Source: an uncultured Methylobacter sp. (GTDB lineage: Bacteria; Pseudomonadota; Gammaproteobacteria; Methylococcales; Methylomonadaceae). From it: 56,409 nucleotides of DNA. The stretch spans positions 1 through 56,409 of the forward strand of contig CAILCX010000129.1 of NCBI GenBank assembly GCA_903832775.1, written 5' to 3'. This document shows positions 26,023-36,065 of this stretch, in pieces. The notes below the pieces were generated by a model, which saw only the letters and a list, made by a program, of their open reading frames with translations, was not told the origin of the DNA and did no database searches. Both the position numbers and the translations under genes were made by a program. Within the stretch, counting starts at the first letter, position 1. Every line of letters begins with the position of its first letter.

Positions 26023-27249
26023 TTAAAAATTACCCTGAAACCAATTCTTCATTCTCGCAAACACGCTGGGACCGTCGGAGTCTATGCCTCTGCCAATGCC
26101 CTGGTGTTCTTTTCCATACATTAATAATCCAACACCTGTTGAGTGAATCGGATTCTTTACCACCTCTGTCAATCCGGTCACATTTTGCGGCCCACCCATA
26201 CGTACCGGCATATGGAAAATCTCTTCAGCCAAATCAATCAATCCCATTACCTTTGAACTGCCACCTGTTAATACAATCCCGGCGGCAATTAATTCTTCAA
26301 ATCCACTGCGTCTAAGTTCTGATTGAACCAGCAGCATCAGTTCTTCATAACGAGGCTCAATAATTTCAGCCAGATTTTGTGTTGAAATCTTGCGAGGTGC
26401 CCGGTCACCAATACTGGGCACTTCGATAAACTCATCTACATTCGCCAACTGTGTTAAAGCACAGGCATATTTTCTTTTAATATCTTCTGCATTTAATGTG
26501 GGGGTTCGCAGTGCGACAGCAATATCATTAGTCACCTGATCACCCGCGATAGGAATCACAGCCGTATGTTTTATTGCTCCTTCTACAAAAATCGCAATAT
26601 CGGTAGTGCCGCCACCAATATCAATCAGGCATACGCCAAGCTCTTTTTCATCGTCAGTCAGCACTGAGTTACAGGAGGCCAATTGTTCCAGGACAATATC
26701 ATCAACTTCAAGGCCACAACGTCGAATACATTTGACGATATTTTGTGAGGCGCTGACACTGCCAGTAACCATGTGAACCTTTGCCTCCAGACGAATCCCA
26801 GACATTCCGATAGGTTCTTTGATTCCTTCCTGAAGATCAATCACAAACTCTTGCGGTAAAATATGCAGGATTTTCTGATCGGCGGGAATAGCCACCGCAC
26901 GAGCCGAATCTATTACCCTGTCAATATCGTACTGAGTCACTTCCTTGTCTTTGATCGCCACTATGCCATGGGAGTTAAGGCTTCTGATATGACTTCCTGC
27001 AATCCCGGCATAGACTGATTTAATTTGGCATCCCGCCATTAACTCAGCTTCTTCAATTGCTCGCTGTATGGATTGCACGGTAGATTCCAGATTTACCACA
27101 ACTCCTTTTTTCAGACCGCGCGATGGTGTTGATCCAATACCTATGATTTCTATATTGCCATCATTGGTGAGTTCACCAACTATAGCCGCGACCTTTGACG
27201 TACCGATGTCAAGCCCGACTATTAAATTACGCTCTGTTTTTTTTGCCAT
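26023..27249 (-). CDS. ftsA: Cell division protein FtsA
   Basis: FtsA (408 residues) is the actin-like ATPase that tethers FtsZ filaments to the membrane and recruits later divisome proteins. It has the phosphate-1 motif VGLDIGTSKVAAIVGE, the 1C domain, the phosphate-2 motif IDIGGGTTDIAIF and the adenosine motif IVLTGGSSKVMGL. The last residues ARMKNWFQGNF form the amphipathic membrane-targeting helix. It lies between ftsQ (26 bases) and ftsZ (29 bases). Confidence 0.98.
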   Translation of the reverse strand: MAKKTERNLIVGLDIGTSKVAAIVGELTNDGNIEIIGIGSTPSRGLKKGVVVNLESTVQSIQRAIEEAELMAGCQIKSVYAGIAGSHIRSLNSHGIVAIKDKEVTQYDIDRVIDSARAVAIPADQKILHILPQEFVIDLQEGIKEPIGMSGIRLEAKVHMVTGSVSASQNIVKCIRRCGLEVDDIVLEQLASCNSVLTDDEKELGVCLIDIGGGTTDIAIFVEGAIKHTAVIPIAGDQVTNDIAVALRTPTLNAEDIKRKYACALTQLANVDEFIEVPSIGDRAPRKISTQNLAEIIEPRYEELMLLVQSELRRSGFEELIAAGIVLTGGSSKVMGLIDLAEEIFHMPVRMGGPQNVTGLTEVVKNPIHSTGVGLLMYGKEHQGIGRGIDSDGPSVFARMKNWFQGNF

Positions 27250-27275
27250 GTCGTTTACTCTGTATTACCTTTAAA

Positions 27276-28001
27276 TTAACCATCTATTTCACGTTGCGGA
27301 TTGGCAATTTTCTTCCAGTCGATTTCTTCCGTTCCAGGTTTCCATGAAACCGCATATCCATTGGGATATCTCAAATCAACTATTGCTATACGATCAACCT
27401 GTTCTTGTCCCAGTACTTCCAGTGTTTTTAAAAAACGCTGTAATTTTTTTAATTGCTCATTTCGTCCCAACAGTATTTCCAATCCCGTTGTTAATTTAAT
27501 CTTCCATGACCATCGATCGTTAATTGTAAACTCTGCCATTTTCATAGACTGGTCTGCCAGCGCCGTGTTAACGCCCTTCATTATTTCGAGTGTCTTTATT
27601 TGTTGCAACTCGGGGCCTTGTAATAGCGGCAACGTCATAAATGCATCCATGTTCTTCGGCGTAATTATCTCACCTTTAGCGCTAACCAGCCTGTTTTGTC
27701 CCCACCTTACATAAGGTTTTTTTTCACGAACTTTTATATCAATCGCATCTGGCCAGACGCGCTTGACAGTAACTGTATCTACCCAAGTCAATTCCGTTAC
27801 AACTTGATGAATTGCTTGCATATCAGCATCAAAAAAACCGGTCCTTACCAAGGGTTTCAATGCGCTTTTTATTTCATCTTTACTCAGGTACTGAAAAACG
27901 CCCTCGGTACGCACATATTTAATAGGTATCTTCTTAATGCCGTAATTTGCGATCCAACCTAAGCTAGCCAGGACCAATACGGTCATTATAATTCTTGCCA
28001 C
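27276..28001 (-). CDS. ftsQ: Cell division protein FtsQ
   Basis: FtsQ (241 residues) is a bitopic membrane protein that links early and late divisome proteins through FtsB and FtsL. A single N-terminal membrane segment (about 4-20) is followed by the POTRA domain (IKYVRTEGVFQYLSKDEI, about 26-95) and the beta domain with VRWGQNRLVSAKGEII. Translation starts at GTG (28001), two bases after the ddlB stop. The cytoplasmic tail before the membrane segment is almost absent, which makes it shorter than E. coli FtsQ. Confidence 0.93.
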   Translation of the reverse strand: MARIIMTVLVLASLGWIANYGIKKIPIKYVRTEGVFQYLSKDEIKSALKPLVRTGFFDADMQAIHQVVTELTWVDTVTVKRVWPDAIDIKVREKKPYVRWGQNRLVSAKGEIITPKNMDAFMTLPLLQGPELQQIKTLEIMKGVNTALADQSMKMAEFTINDRWSWKIKLTTGLEILLGRNEQLKKLQRFLKTLEVLGQEQVDRIAIVDLRYPNGYAVSWKPGTEEIDWKKIANPQREIDG

Positions 28002-28003
28002 CG

Positions 28004-28939
28004 TTATTTCCTGAGGCTTGTTTCTAGTATGCGCCAGACCAATTCTTCAAAATCTATGCCTGCCCTTTTGGCCGCCATTGGCACCAGACTGTGATCAGTC
28101 ATACCCGGAACGGTATTAACCTCAATCAACTGATACTGCCCCAAGTCATCAATAAATACATCCACTCTTGCCCAGCCTTCAATACCAACTACTTCGCAGG
28201 CGGTTACTGCCAAGCTCTTTATAAATTGCTCCTGCTCCTGACTTAGACCGGACGGACAATGATATTGTGTCGTCGTTGCCTTATATTTCGCTTCATAATC
28301 ATAAAATGCATTAGGAGTTTCCAGCCGGATTACGGGTAAAGCCTCGCCGTCCAATACTGCCACGGTATATTCCTTACCGTTGACCCAAGCTTCAGCGTAG
28401 ACATCACAACGATACTTCTCCGCCAACGTTAATGCCTTTTGCAATTCATCACGAGTGGCTGCTTTACTCATGCCGATACTTGAGCCTTCTTGTGCTGGCT
28501 TGACAATAACCGGGAATCCCAGTTTCTCAATACAGCTATCAAGATCTGATTCATCTTTTAGCAAACACCATTGAGGCGTAACCAAACCGTAACCTTTCCA
28601 GCATAACTTGGTTCTGAGTTTATCCATGGTCAATGCCGACGCCATGACACCGCTACCGGTATAGGGGATTCCCAGCACGTCCAGTACACCTTGCAGGACG
28701 CCATCTTCTCCACCGCGTCCATGGATAATATTAAATACCCGATTAATCTTCAGTCCGGCTAATGCTTTAATAGGACTATCAGTTACATCAAGGGCAATAG
28801 CATCAACGCCTTTTGCTTTTAAAGCTTCATAAACTGCAGTTCCACTTCTTAATGAAACATCTCTTTCCGCTGCTGAACCGCCCATCATGACTGCTACACG
28901 ACCGAACTGTTCAGGTTTATTCATTGTCATTGTTTTCAT
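28004..28939 (-). CDS. ddlB: D-alanine--D-alanine ligase
   Basis: Ddl (311 residues) is an ATP-grasp enzyme that joins two D-alanines for the peptidoglycan stem peptide. Visible motifs are VMMGGSAAERDVSLRSG at the N-terminus, the HGRGGEDGVLQG substrate loop, FPVIVKPAQEGSSIGMSK for ATP, and the C-terminal QLIEVNTVPGMTDHSLVP with the metal-binding Glu and Asn. The ATG at 28939 overlaps the murB stop as ATGA. Its position between murB and ftsQ is the standard one for ddlB. Confidence 0.97.
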   Translation of the reverse strand: MKTMTMNKPEQFGRVAVMMGGSAAERDVSLRSGTAVYEALKAKGVDAIALDVTDSPIKALAGLKINRVFNIIHGRGGEDGVLQGVLDVLGIPYTGSGVMASALTMDKLRTKLCWKGYGLVTPQWCLLKDESDLDSCIEKLGFPVIVKPAQEGSSIGMSKAATRDELQKALTLAEKYRCDVYAEAWVNGKEYTVAVLDGEALPVIRLETPNAFYDYEAKYKATTTQYHCPSGLSQEQEQFIKSLAVTACEVVGIEGWARVDVFIDDLGQYQLIEVNTVPGMTDHSLVPMAAKRAGIDFEELVWRILETSLRK

Positions 28940-29808
28940 AATGCGTCACCTACCATACAAACCTCAGTATGCAAGATTATCCCCTGTTGTTTCTCAACTT
29001 GTTTCTGAACATAATAAATGAGAGCTTCAATTTCCCCCGCAGTTGCATTGCCAGTATTGACTATAAAATTTGCATGTTTTTCAGATACACAAGCGCCACC
29101 TATCGCATAACCTTTTAAACCTGTTTTCTCTATCAATCTGGCGGCATAATCACCATCGGGATTTTTAAATACCGAGCCGCAACTGGGTTGGTTGGTTGGT
29201 TGTGTCGCGCCTCGTCTTTCCAATAAGCCTTTGATTTTCTGTTGGCTGGTTCTCGTATCCCCTGGTTGCAAGCTTAACTGGCAAGATAAAAACCACTCAT
29301 TATCAAAACCTTTTACGGAACGGTAACTCACCTGAAATTCTTCCGGTTTTCTACTGGTAACCATACCCGAGGTATTCAGCATTTCTACACTATTAACAAT
29401 GGCCCAGGTTTCCCCATCAAAGGCACCCGCGTTCATTTTGAGTGCTCCTCCCATCGTTCCTGGTATTCCAGCCAGAAACTCTGCGCCGGTTAAACCATGT
29501 TCGCCGCAAAAACGTGCAACATGTGCACAAGGTACGCCAACTTCAACATATACTGCTTTGTTTTCAAGTAAATGCATTTCTTTTAGACGGCCCTTGGTAT
29601 TAATTACCGTACCGCGTATACCCCCATCCCTGACCAGTAAATTGCTACCCAGTCCCATCCAGAAAACTGGCTCAAAGGCTGGCAATGTCTTTATAAATTC
29701 AACTAAATCCTGGCGGTTTTCAGGAATATATAACTGATCTGCAGGGCCTCCAACGCGCCAACTGGTGTATTTAGCCAATTTTTCCTGCTTTAGCAAACGA
29801 CCTTTCAA
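28936..29808 (-). CDS. murB: UDP-N-acetylenolpyruvoylglucosamine reductase MurB
   Basis: MurB (290 residues) is the FAD enzyme that reduces UDP-GlcNAc-enolpyruvate to UDP-MurNAc with NADPH. FAD-binding motifs are [14 protein letters not shown] and [21 protein letters not shown], and [18 protein letters not shown] holds the catalytic Ser. The short form without the extra domain of E. coli MurB (type II) is present. Translation starts at a TTG (29808) that overlaps the murC stop as TTGA; no ATG is near. It lies between murC and ddlB. Confidence 0.95.
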   Translation of the reverse strand: MKGRLLKQEKLAKYTSWRVGGPADQLYIPENRQDLVEFIKTLPAFEPVFWMGLGSNLLVRDGGIRGTVINTKGRLKEMHLLENKAVYVEVGVPCAHVARFCGEHGLTGAEFLAGIPGTMGGALKMNAGAFDGETWAIVNSVEMLNTSGMVTSRKPEEFQVSYRSVKGFDNEWFLSCQLSLQPGDTRTSQQKIKGLLERRGATQPTNQPSCGSVFKNPDGDYAARLIEKTGLKGYAIGGACVSEKHANFIVNTGNATAGEIEALIYYVQKQVEKQQGIILHTEVCMVGDAL

Positions 29809-31259
29809 CTATCGTTTCCCGTATAAAATTTGCACTGTAATGTCTCTGCCAGTAACTCAGGTAATTCCGCAGCGATCTGTCCGACATTACCGGCACCCAA
29901 GGTTAATATGACATCCTCTTCTTTTACGATACCGGCCAATATTTGTGCTATTTCTTCGCGGTTCTCAACAAATACCGGATCAACCTGTCCTCTTATTCGT
30001 ATTGCACGGGTTAATGCCCTGCCATCTGCGCCAGGTATTACAGCTTCTCCAGCCGAATAAACATCCATTAATATCAAGACATCTACTGTCGATAGGACTT
30101 GTACAAAATCTTCAAACAAGTCACGCGTACGGGTATATCTGTGGGGTTGAAATACCACAACAGAACGTCGTGTCGGCCAAGCTTGTCGCAAGGCTTCAAG
30201 CGTGGCGGCAATTTCACGTGGATGATGGCCATAGTCATCAACCAGGGTCAATTTCCCAGCCCCCATTGGTATATCACCATTAATTTGGAAACGTCTGCCA
30301 ATTCCTTTAAATGCCCCTAAACTTTTGATAATAGCCTCATCAGCGACCGCCAGTTTGGTTGCAACACTGATAGCAGCCAATGCATTTAGCATGTTATGCC
30401 AGCCGGGCATATTCAGGACAATCTGCAATGGCGGAAAGTCGCCTCTGCGCAGTACATCAAACGTAGTATGCATTCCTTCCTGTTTAATGTTTACAGCGCG
30501 CACATCTGCACTTTCATGAACTCCGTAAGTCGTTACCGGTTTTGAGATTTTCGACAGTATTGCTCTTACGCCTTCATCATCCATACACATGACTGCCAGT
30601 CCATAAAAGGGAAGATGATGCAGAAACTCAATAAACGTGTCCTTTAAGCGCTGATAACTGCCCTCATAGGTTTCCATGTGATCTTGGTCAATATTGGTGA
30701 CGATGGCCATCATGGGCTGCAAATATAAAAATGAAGCATCGCTTTCATCCGCTTCTGCAACCAGATAATTACCTAAACCCAATTTGGCATTACTGCCTGA
30801 GCTATTTAAACGGCCACCGATTACAAAGGTAGGATCAAGCCCGCCTTCAGCCAGAATACTTGCGGTCAAACTGGTGGTTGTGGTTTTGCCGTGGGTTCCG
30901 GCAATTGCAATACCAAATCTGAAACGCATTAATTCAGCCAGCATTTCAGCGCGCGGAATTACCGGTATTCTTTGTAGATAGGCTTCATCAATTTCATCAT
31001 TGCTTCGGTCGATAGCACTTGAAGCTACAACCACATCTACTGCTGCTATATTTTCGCGTTTATGTCCGATGTTGATGCTTACACCCAAGCCAGCCAGTCT
31101 TTCAGTAACTGCGCTTGCTTTGATGTCTGAACCTGAAACCTGATAACCAAGGTTTGATAGAACCTCAGCTATGCCACTCATGCCGGTACCACCAATACCG
31201 ACAAAATGTATTCTGTCAATATTACCCAAGGCTTGAGTTGCTATCTGACTTGTTTTCAT
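29805..31259 (-). CDS. murC: UDP-N-acetylmuramate--L-alanine ligase MurC
   Basis: MurC (484 residues) adds L-alanine to UDP-MurNAc with ATP. The N-terminal Rossmann domain has [18 protein letters not shown], the central ATP domain [13 protein letters not shown], and the C-terminal Mur ligase domain [16 protein letters not shown] chose the ATG at 31259, which overlaps the murG stop as ATGA; an ATG at 31280 would add seven residues within murG. Length and motifs are normal. It acts in the cytoplasm as the first of the four Mur ligases, all of which are in this cluster. Confidence 0.97.
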   Translation of the reverse strand: MKTSQIATQALGNIDRIHFVGIGGTGMSGIAEVLSNLGYQVSGSDIKASAVTERLAGLGVSINIGHKRENIAAVDVVVASSAIDRSNDEIDEAYLQRIPVIPRAEMLAELMRFRFGIAIAGTHGKTTTTSLTASILAEGGLDPTFVIGGRLNSSGSNAKLGLGNYLVAEADESDASFLYLQPMMAIVTNIDQDHMETYEGSYQRLKDTFIEFLHHLPFYGLAVMCMDDEGVRAILSKISKPVTTYGVHESADVRAVNIKQEGMHTTFDVLRRGDFPPLQIVLNMPGWHNMLNALAAISVATKLAVADEAIIKSLGAFKGIGRRFQINGDIPMGAGKLTLVDDYGHHPREIAATLEALRQAWPTRRSVVVFQPHRYTRTRDLFEDFVQVLSTVDVLILMDVYSAGEAVIPGADGRALTRAIRIRGQVDPVFVENREEIAQILAGIVKEEDVILTLGAGNVGQIAAELPELLAETLQCKFYTGNDS

Positions 31260-32335
31260 GCTGAGGCTTCCTCTATACAAATAGTTGCAACGACTTCAGT
31301 TGCATCTAATCGTGCATATTTTTTTACTTCGTTACGCATCACTTCAATTTGTTCGATAATTTTGTTTATGTGCTGTGCCAACGTTTGCTCATTCAAGTCT
31401 TTTTGCATTAATAAAAGTGCTGCACCAGCATCAGCTAAATATCGGGCATTTGCCGTTTGATGGTCATCAATCGCATTTGGCAAGGGTATAAAAATAGCAG
31501 GAACTCCAGTAGCGGCGACTTCACTAATAGTCATGGCACCTGCTCTGCAAATGAGCAAGTCCGCCCATTCATAAGCCGATTTCATATCTTCAATAAAAGC
31601 ACTCACTTCGGCATTAATATTTAATGCGTTATACCGACTGGAAACTTCTTTTTCCATTACGCTTCCGGTTTGGTGTTTAAGCTTCAATGTAGTTGGTTCC
31701 TTCTTGTCGGAATAATCCTTTAGCCATGCAGCAACCGCTTCTGGCACAACCTGATTAAGAATCTGGGCTCCCTGGCTGCCGCCCACTATCAATATTTTAA
31801 TGCCCTTTTCTTTTACTGATTTGCTATTTCCGTTTAGAAACGGCTTTCTTAATGGATTGCCAGTAAATTGGGCGTTAATTTTTTTATTAAAACTATCAGG
31901 AAAGGCTTCCAGTACTCGACTGGCAAGACGAGCCAACAAGCGGTTGGTTGTTCCCGGTACTCTGTTTTGTTCATGAATGATCAGCGGTATACCTAACAGT
32001 TTTGCCATCAATCCGCCTGGCCCGGCTACAAAACCGCCCATACCCAAGACCACATTGGGTTTTCGCTGACGCAATATTGATAATGCTTGTAAACACGCTT
32101 TTAGCAGTAACAGGGCTGCAGTCACTTTACCCCATAAACCTTTGCCGCGTACTCCGGCAACTGACAACCAGTCAATTTCTATACCTTGTTGCGGAATCAC
32201 ACGGCTTTCTAGCCCTTTTTTTGTGCCCAGCCAACTGACTTGCCAACCCTTGTCCATCAATGATTCCGCTACTGCCAATGCCGGAAAAACATGCCCACCT
32301 GTTCCGCCTGCCATAATTACGATGCGTTTATTCAT
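31256..32335 (-). CDS. murG: Undecaprenyldiphospho-muramoylpentapeptide beta-N-acetylglucosaminyltransferase MurG
   Basis: MurG (359 residues) transfers GlcNAc to lipid I at the inner face of the membrane, giving lipid II. The N-terminal glycine loop [18 protein letters not shown] and the second loop [12 protein letters not shown] bind the lipid acceptor, and the C-terminal [11 protein letters not shown] and [25 protein letters not shown] segments bind UDP-GlcNAc. The start [11 protein letters not shown] (32335) overlaps ftsW by 8 bases; a more upstream ATG lies within ftsW. It precedes murC in the usual order. Confidence 0.97.
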   Translation of the reverse strand: MNKRIVIMAGGTGGHVFPALAVAESLMDKGWQVSWLGTKKGLESRVIPQQGIEIDWLSVAGVRGKGLWGKVTAALLLLKACLQALSILRQRKPNVVLGMGGFVAGPGGLMAKLLGIPLIIHEQNRVPGTTNRLLARLASRVLEAFPDSFNKKINAQFTGNPLRKPFLNGNSKSVKEKGIKILIVGGSQGAQILNQVVPEAVAAWLKDYSDKKEPTTLKLKHQTGSVMEKEVSSRYNALNINAEVSAFIEDMKSAYEWADLLICRAGAMTISEVAATGVPAIFIPLPNAIDDHQTANARYLADAGAALLLMQKDLNEQTLAQHINKIIEQIEVMRNEVKKYARLDATEVVATICIEEASA

Positions 32336-33506
32336 GACGAATTCTCGTACTTCTGCGTTGCGAAGATCCTGTGCTGGCATTTATTTCAGCAACTTCACTT
32401 TGAACCCTGAATAATAATGCAACCGCACAACACATAATCATCATACTGCCACCGCCATAACTCATTAAGGGCAGGGTGAGTCCTTTGGTCGGCAGAATTC
32501 CCATATTCACACCCATGTTTACAAAGGATTGAAAGCCGAACCAGATCCCTAAACCATAGGCAATATAAGCAGAAAATCGTTGTCCAACCTGCTCGGCCGC
32601 AACTGCAACTGCAAAGGCTCGCCATACCAGCACGGAAAATAATCCAATCACGGTAAGCACGCCCAGTAAACCTAATTCTTCGGCTATAACCGAGAATAAA
32701 AAGTCAGTATGCGCCTCAGGTAAATAAAATAATTTTTGTATGCCACTACCAAGCCCAACGCCCAGCCATTCACCACGACCAAAAGAAATAAGCGCTTGCA
32801 CTAATTGGAAACCGGTTTTTAATGGATCGGCCCAGGGATTCATAAAGCTGGTAACGCGAACTAAGCGATAAGGTGAGAAATAAACCAGCAACATCGCCAG
32901 TACACCAATTATCGAAAGCAATATGATAAATTGCGATAATCTTGCCCCGGCCAAGAACATGATTCCCATAGCTATCATTAAAATTACAACGGCTGATCCA
33001 AAATCCGGTTCAAGCAATAAAAGTACACTGGCTATTGAAAACAAACCTAATGGTTTGAGTAGTCCGAATGCCGATGTCTGAACCGAGTCTTGATAGCGCG
33101 TTACATAACCTGCCATATAAATCACGGAAAAAAACTTCACTACCTCTGATACCTGTATTCTCAAGCCGCCTAGGGACAGCCAGCGCACACTGCCATTTAC
33201 CTTTACGCCAAGGCCGGGAATCAGTACGATGATCAATAACAGTAATCCTGCGATAAACAATTGTGGACCATTCTTTTCCCAAACGCTCATTGGAACTGTC
33301 GCGATTCCAGTACCAAGCAGAATCCCCATGCCTATATGTGCCAATTGTCTAAGTGGGTAATACAAACCGTCACCGGTCATTTTGATACCCAAATGCAATG
33401 ATGCCGAGCCCACCATGACATAACCTATCAATAAGAGACTTGCGCTTACAAAAACCAGTACCGGATCAAAATGGAAAACACTCATTCGGGCCAGTAACGT
33501 TTTCAT
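32328..33506 (-). CDS. ftsW: Lipid II polymerase FtsW (SEDS family)
   Basis: FtsW (392 residues) is the SEDS glycosyltransferase that polymerises septal peptidoglycan with FtsI. About ten hydrophobic segments are seen. Conserved parts include SLGGLRIQVSEVVKFFSVIYMAGY-like sequence near the middle (core QVSEVVK), EPDFGSAVVI, the WADPLKTGFQLVQALISFGRG region and LPLMSYGGGSM near the end. The ATG at 33506 overlaps the murD stop as TAATG. It lies between murD and murG, where ftsW is normally found, which separates it from RodA. Confidence 0.97.
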   Translation of the reverse strand: MKTLLARMSVFHFDPVLVFVSASLLLIGYVMVGSASLHLGIKMTGDGLYYPLRQLAHIGMGILLGTGIATVPMSVWEKNGPQLFIAGLLLLIIVLIPGLGVKVNGSVRWLSLGGLRIQVSEVVKFFSVIYMAGYVTRYQDSVQTSAFGLLKPLGLFSIASVLLLLEPDFGSAVVILMIAMGIMFLAGARLSQFIILLSIIGVLAMLLVYFSPYRLVRVTSFMNPWADPLKTGFQLVQALISFGRGEWLGVGLGSGIQKLFYLPEAHTDFLFSVIAEELGLLGVLTVIGLFSVLVWRAFAVAVAAEQVGQRFSAYIAYGLGIWFGFQSFVNMGVNMGILPTKGLTLPLMSYGGGSMMIMCCAVALLFRVQSEVAEINASTGSSQRRSTRIRHE

Positions 33507-34957
33507 TAACCTTGACTCCCCTGAGCTAATGGCGTTCGTTTTGCCACTGGACTTCGTTGGCTAGCTGATGTTGTTGCCGAAGCCCCAGGCTTAACCAAAG
33601 CTAATACGGCATTAGCAAATTTTTCGCCCCGATCTTCATAATTCTTGTACTGATCAAGACTTGCACAGGCAGGAGATAACAAAACACTTTCGCCATTCTC
33701 GGCTATATCAGCTGCTATATTGACTGCTTGCACCATGTTTTCAGCGGAATACACAGGGACGCAACCATTAATTGCCAGTTTAATCTGTTCGGCATCTTTA
33801 CCCATCACTACTACGCTTCTTGCTTTTTCTTTAATCGCCGGTGTTAGCTCATTCATGTCGGCTCCCTTTGCATCGCCCCCGGCAATAAGAATTACTTTGC
33901 GCGAATAGCCCTGCAAGGCTGCAACGCAAGCGCCAATATTGGTTGCTTTCGAATCATTAACCCAAGTCACACCACGTATTTCTGCAATTCGCTGCATTCT
34001 ATGATTTAACCCTTTGAATTTACGTAGGGCTTCACACATAAGTTGCTCATCAAGTCCTATTGAAACCCCAAGCGCTAATGCTGCCAAGGCGTTAGAGGCA
34101 TTATGTCTCCCTTCTAATGGTAATTCGGCAAGTGGCATGAGGCATGAGTCGTTGTGCATCAAGTATTCTGTATTCCCTCTAAAGGCAAGATGAAAATCTG
34201 CATTTTTAGTGATCGAAAATGTAATTGTTTTTCGTCCTTTCGCCTGCATCTCATACACTATAGGATCATCAGTATTGATAATCATGGCGCCATCGCCCTT
34301 GAAAATCCGTTGTTTTTCCAGTGCGTATTCGTTTATGTCAGCATGTCTGTCCAAATGATCGGCACTGACATTAAGTACTGTTGCAGCGGCTGCATTCAAA
34401 GCTGATGTTCGTTCTAATTGGAAGCTTGATAATTCCAGTACGTACAAGTGTGCATTTAATGCTAGCAGATCCAGAGCTGGTGTTCCCAGGTTCCCACCGA
34501 GTCCTACTTGAATTCCTGCCGCTTTTGCCATTTCACCCAACATAGTGGTCACAGTGCTTTTACCATTAGAGCCACTGATTCCAACGATGGGAGTGTCAAC
34601 TGAGCTGGCAAATAAATCAATATCGCTTATTACTTTTGAGCCGTTGGCAATGGCTTTAACAATAGCCTGTTCATTTAGGGACACACCGGGACTGACCACC
34701 AAGTGAGTCGCTACCTTAAAAGCTGCGTCATCAAACCCGCCAGTAAATACGGGTGTATCGGGCATTTTTTGAAAGAAGTCATCCATCATCGGAGGCTTTG
34801 GACGGCTATCAATAATTGCAAATTTAAAATTTAAGCCTTGTAAATAATGTGCTACGGAAATACCTGTATTTCCGAGTCCGACAACCAAGACTTTGGACGT
34901 ATAAGGATCCAGTCCAAAGTTTTGTTTTAACAATGCTGTAATTGCTGCATTATCCAT
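33506..34957 (-). CDS. murD: UDP-N-acetylmuramoylalanine--D-glutamate ligase MurD
   Basis: MurD (483 residues) adds D-glutamate to UDP-MurNAc-L-Ala. The N-terminal domain has VLVVGLGNTGISVAHYL, the ATP loop is VGISGSNGKSTVTTM, and the C-terminal part has WVNDSKATNIGA and LSPACASLDQYKNYEDRG. I chose MDNAAITALL at 34957, two bases after the mraY stop; a longer reading to 35047 would run through mraY. The last 25 or so residues are rich in Ala, Ser, Thr, Arg and Gln and go beyond the usual end of the family. It overlaps ftsW by one base. Confidence 0.96.
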   Translation of the reverse strand: MDNAAITALLKQNFGLDPYTSKVLVVGLGNTGISVAHYLQGLNFKFAIIDSRPKPPMMDDFFQKMPDTPVFTGGFDDAAFKVATHLVVSPGVSLNEQAIVKAIANGSKVISDIDLFASSVDTPIVGISGSNGKSTVTTMLGEMAKAAGIQVGLGGNLGTPALDLLALNAHLYVLELSSFQLERTSALNAAAATVLNVSADHLDRHADINEYALEKQRIFKGDGAMIINTDDPIVYEMQAKGRKTITFSITKNADFHLAFRGNTEYLMHNDSCLMPLAELPLEGRHNASNALAALALGVSIGLDEQLMCEALRKFKGLNHRMQRIAEIRGVTWVNDSKATNIGACVAALQGYSRKVILIAGGDAKGADMNELTPAIKEKARSVVVMGKDAEQIKLAINGCVPVYSAENMVQAVNIAADIAENGESVLLSPACASLDQYKNYEDRGEKFANAVLALVKPGASATTSASQRSPVAKRTPLAQGSQG

Positions 34958-34959
34958 TT

Positions 34960-36042
34960 TTATCTCAGTTTCAAGGTAGCCAAGCCAATCAACACCAGAA
35001 TGACCGTAATAATCCAGAAACGTACAATAACTCGAGGTTCTGGCCATCCCTTCAATTCAAAATGATGATGTATTGGGGCCATACGAAAAACCCGTTTACC
35101 AGTCATTTTGAAAGAAGCTACCTGAATAATTACCGATACGGTTTCCATTACGAATACACCGCCCATAATCATCAACACGATTTCCTGTCTCACTAAAACT
35201 GCCAGCACACCCAGAGCAGCACCCAGTGCCAATGCACCGACATCGCCCATAAACACCATGGCAGGATAGGCGTTAAACCATAAAAACCCTAAGCCCGCCC
35301 CTACTAAAGCTGCGCAAAACACAATCAACTCTCCAGCGTTTGGTAAATAAGGTATCGCCAAATATTCTGAAAAAGTGACATGGCCGGATAGATAAGCAAA
35401 AATCCCCAAGCCGGTCGCAACCATCACCGTTGGCATAATCGCCAAGCCATCCAAGCCATCGGTTAAATTGACCGCGTTACTAGTGCCAACAATCACAAAG
35501 TAGGTTAGAACCACATACATCCAGCCCATATCGAGCATAAAATCTTTAAAGAACGGGACGATCAATTGTGTTTCTGCAGGCAAAATTGCAGTTTTATACA
35601 AAAATATCGCAGCCGTTAGACCGATGACAGATTGCGCTAAATATTTGGCTTTAGCTGACAGTCCGTCGCTATTGCCCTTGATGACTTTTCTGTAATCATC
35701 AATAAAACCGATAATGCCGTAACCCATTGTTACCAGTAAAATTACCCATATGTAGCGGTTGCTTAGATCAGCCCACAACAGCGTACTGAAGGCGATTGCG
35801 ACGAGTATTAAAGCGCCGCCCATTGTTGGCGTACCTGCTTTTTCGTAATGCGATTGAGGGCCGAGCTCGCGAATACTTTGTCCGATTTTGTTTCTGCTTA
35901 ATTTTCTAATCATGATCGGCCCGATAATGAAGGAAATTGTCAGTGAGGTTAATGCTCCAAGAATGGCTCGAAAAGTCAGGTAATGAAACACCCTGAAGCC
36001 GCCATCAAAAGTCATTAAATAATCTGCAAAATAAAGTAACAT
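34960..36042 (-). CDS. mraY: Phospho-N-acetylmuramoyl-pentapeptide-transferase MraY
   Basis: MraY (360 residues) is the polytopic enzyme that attaches phospho-MurNAc-pentapeptide to undecaprenyl phosphate, forming lipid I. About ten membrane helices are present. Conserved loops are [32 protein letters not shown] with the metal-binding Asp pair, [14 protein letters not shown], and [24 protein letters not shown] near the C-terminus (three-His motif, PIHHHFE). It lies between murF and murD. Confidence 0.98.
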   Translation of the reverse strand: MLLYFADYLMTFDGGFRVFHYLTFRAILGALTSLTISFIIGPIMIRKLSRNKIGQSIRELGPQSHYEKAGTPTMGGALILVAIAFSTLLWADLSNRYIWVILLVTMGYGIIGFIDDYRKVIKGNSDGLSAKAKYLAQSVIGLTAAIFLYKTAILPAETQLIVPFFKDFMLDMGWMYVVLTYFVIVGTSNAVNLTDGLDGLAIMPTVMVATGLGIFAYLSGHVTFSEYLAIPYLPNAGELIVFCAALVGAGLGFLWFNAYPAMVFMGDVGALALGAALGVLAVLVRQEIVLMIMGGVFVMETVSVIIQVASFKMTGKRVFRMAPIHHHFELKGWPEPRVIVRFWIITVILVLIGLATLKLR

Positions 36043-36065
36043 TAATTTATATCCTAGGTTTTTAT

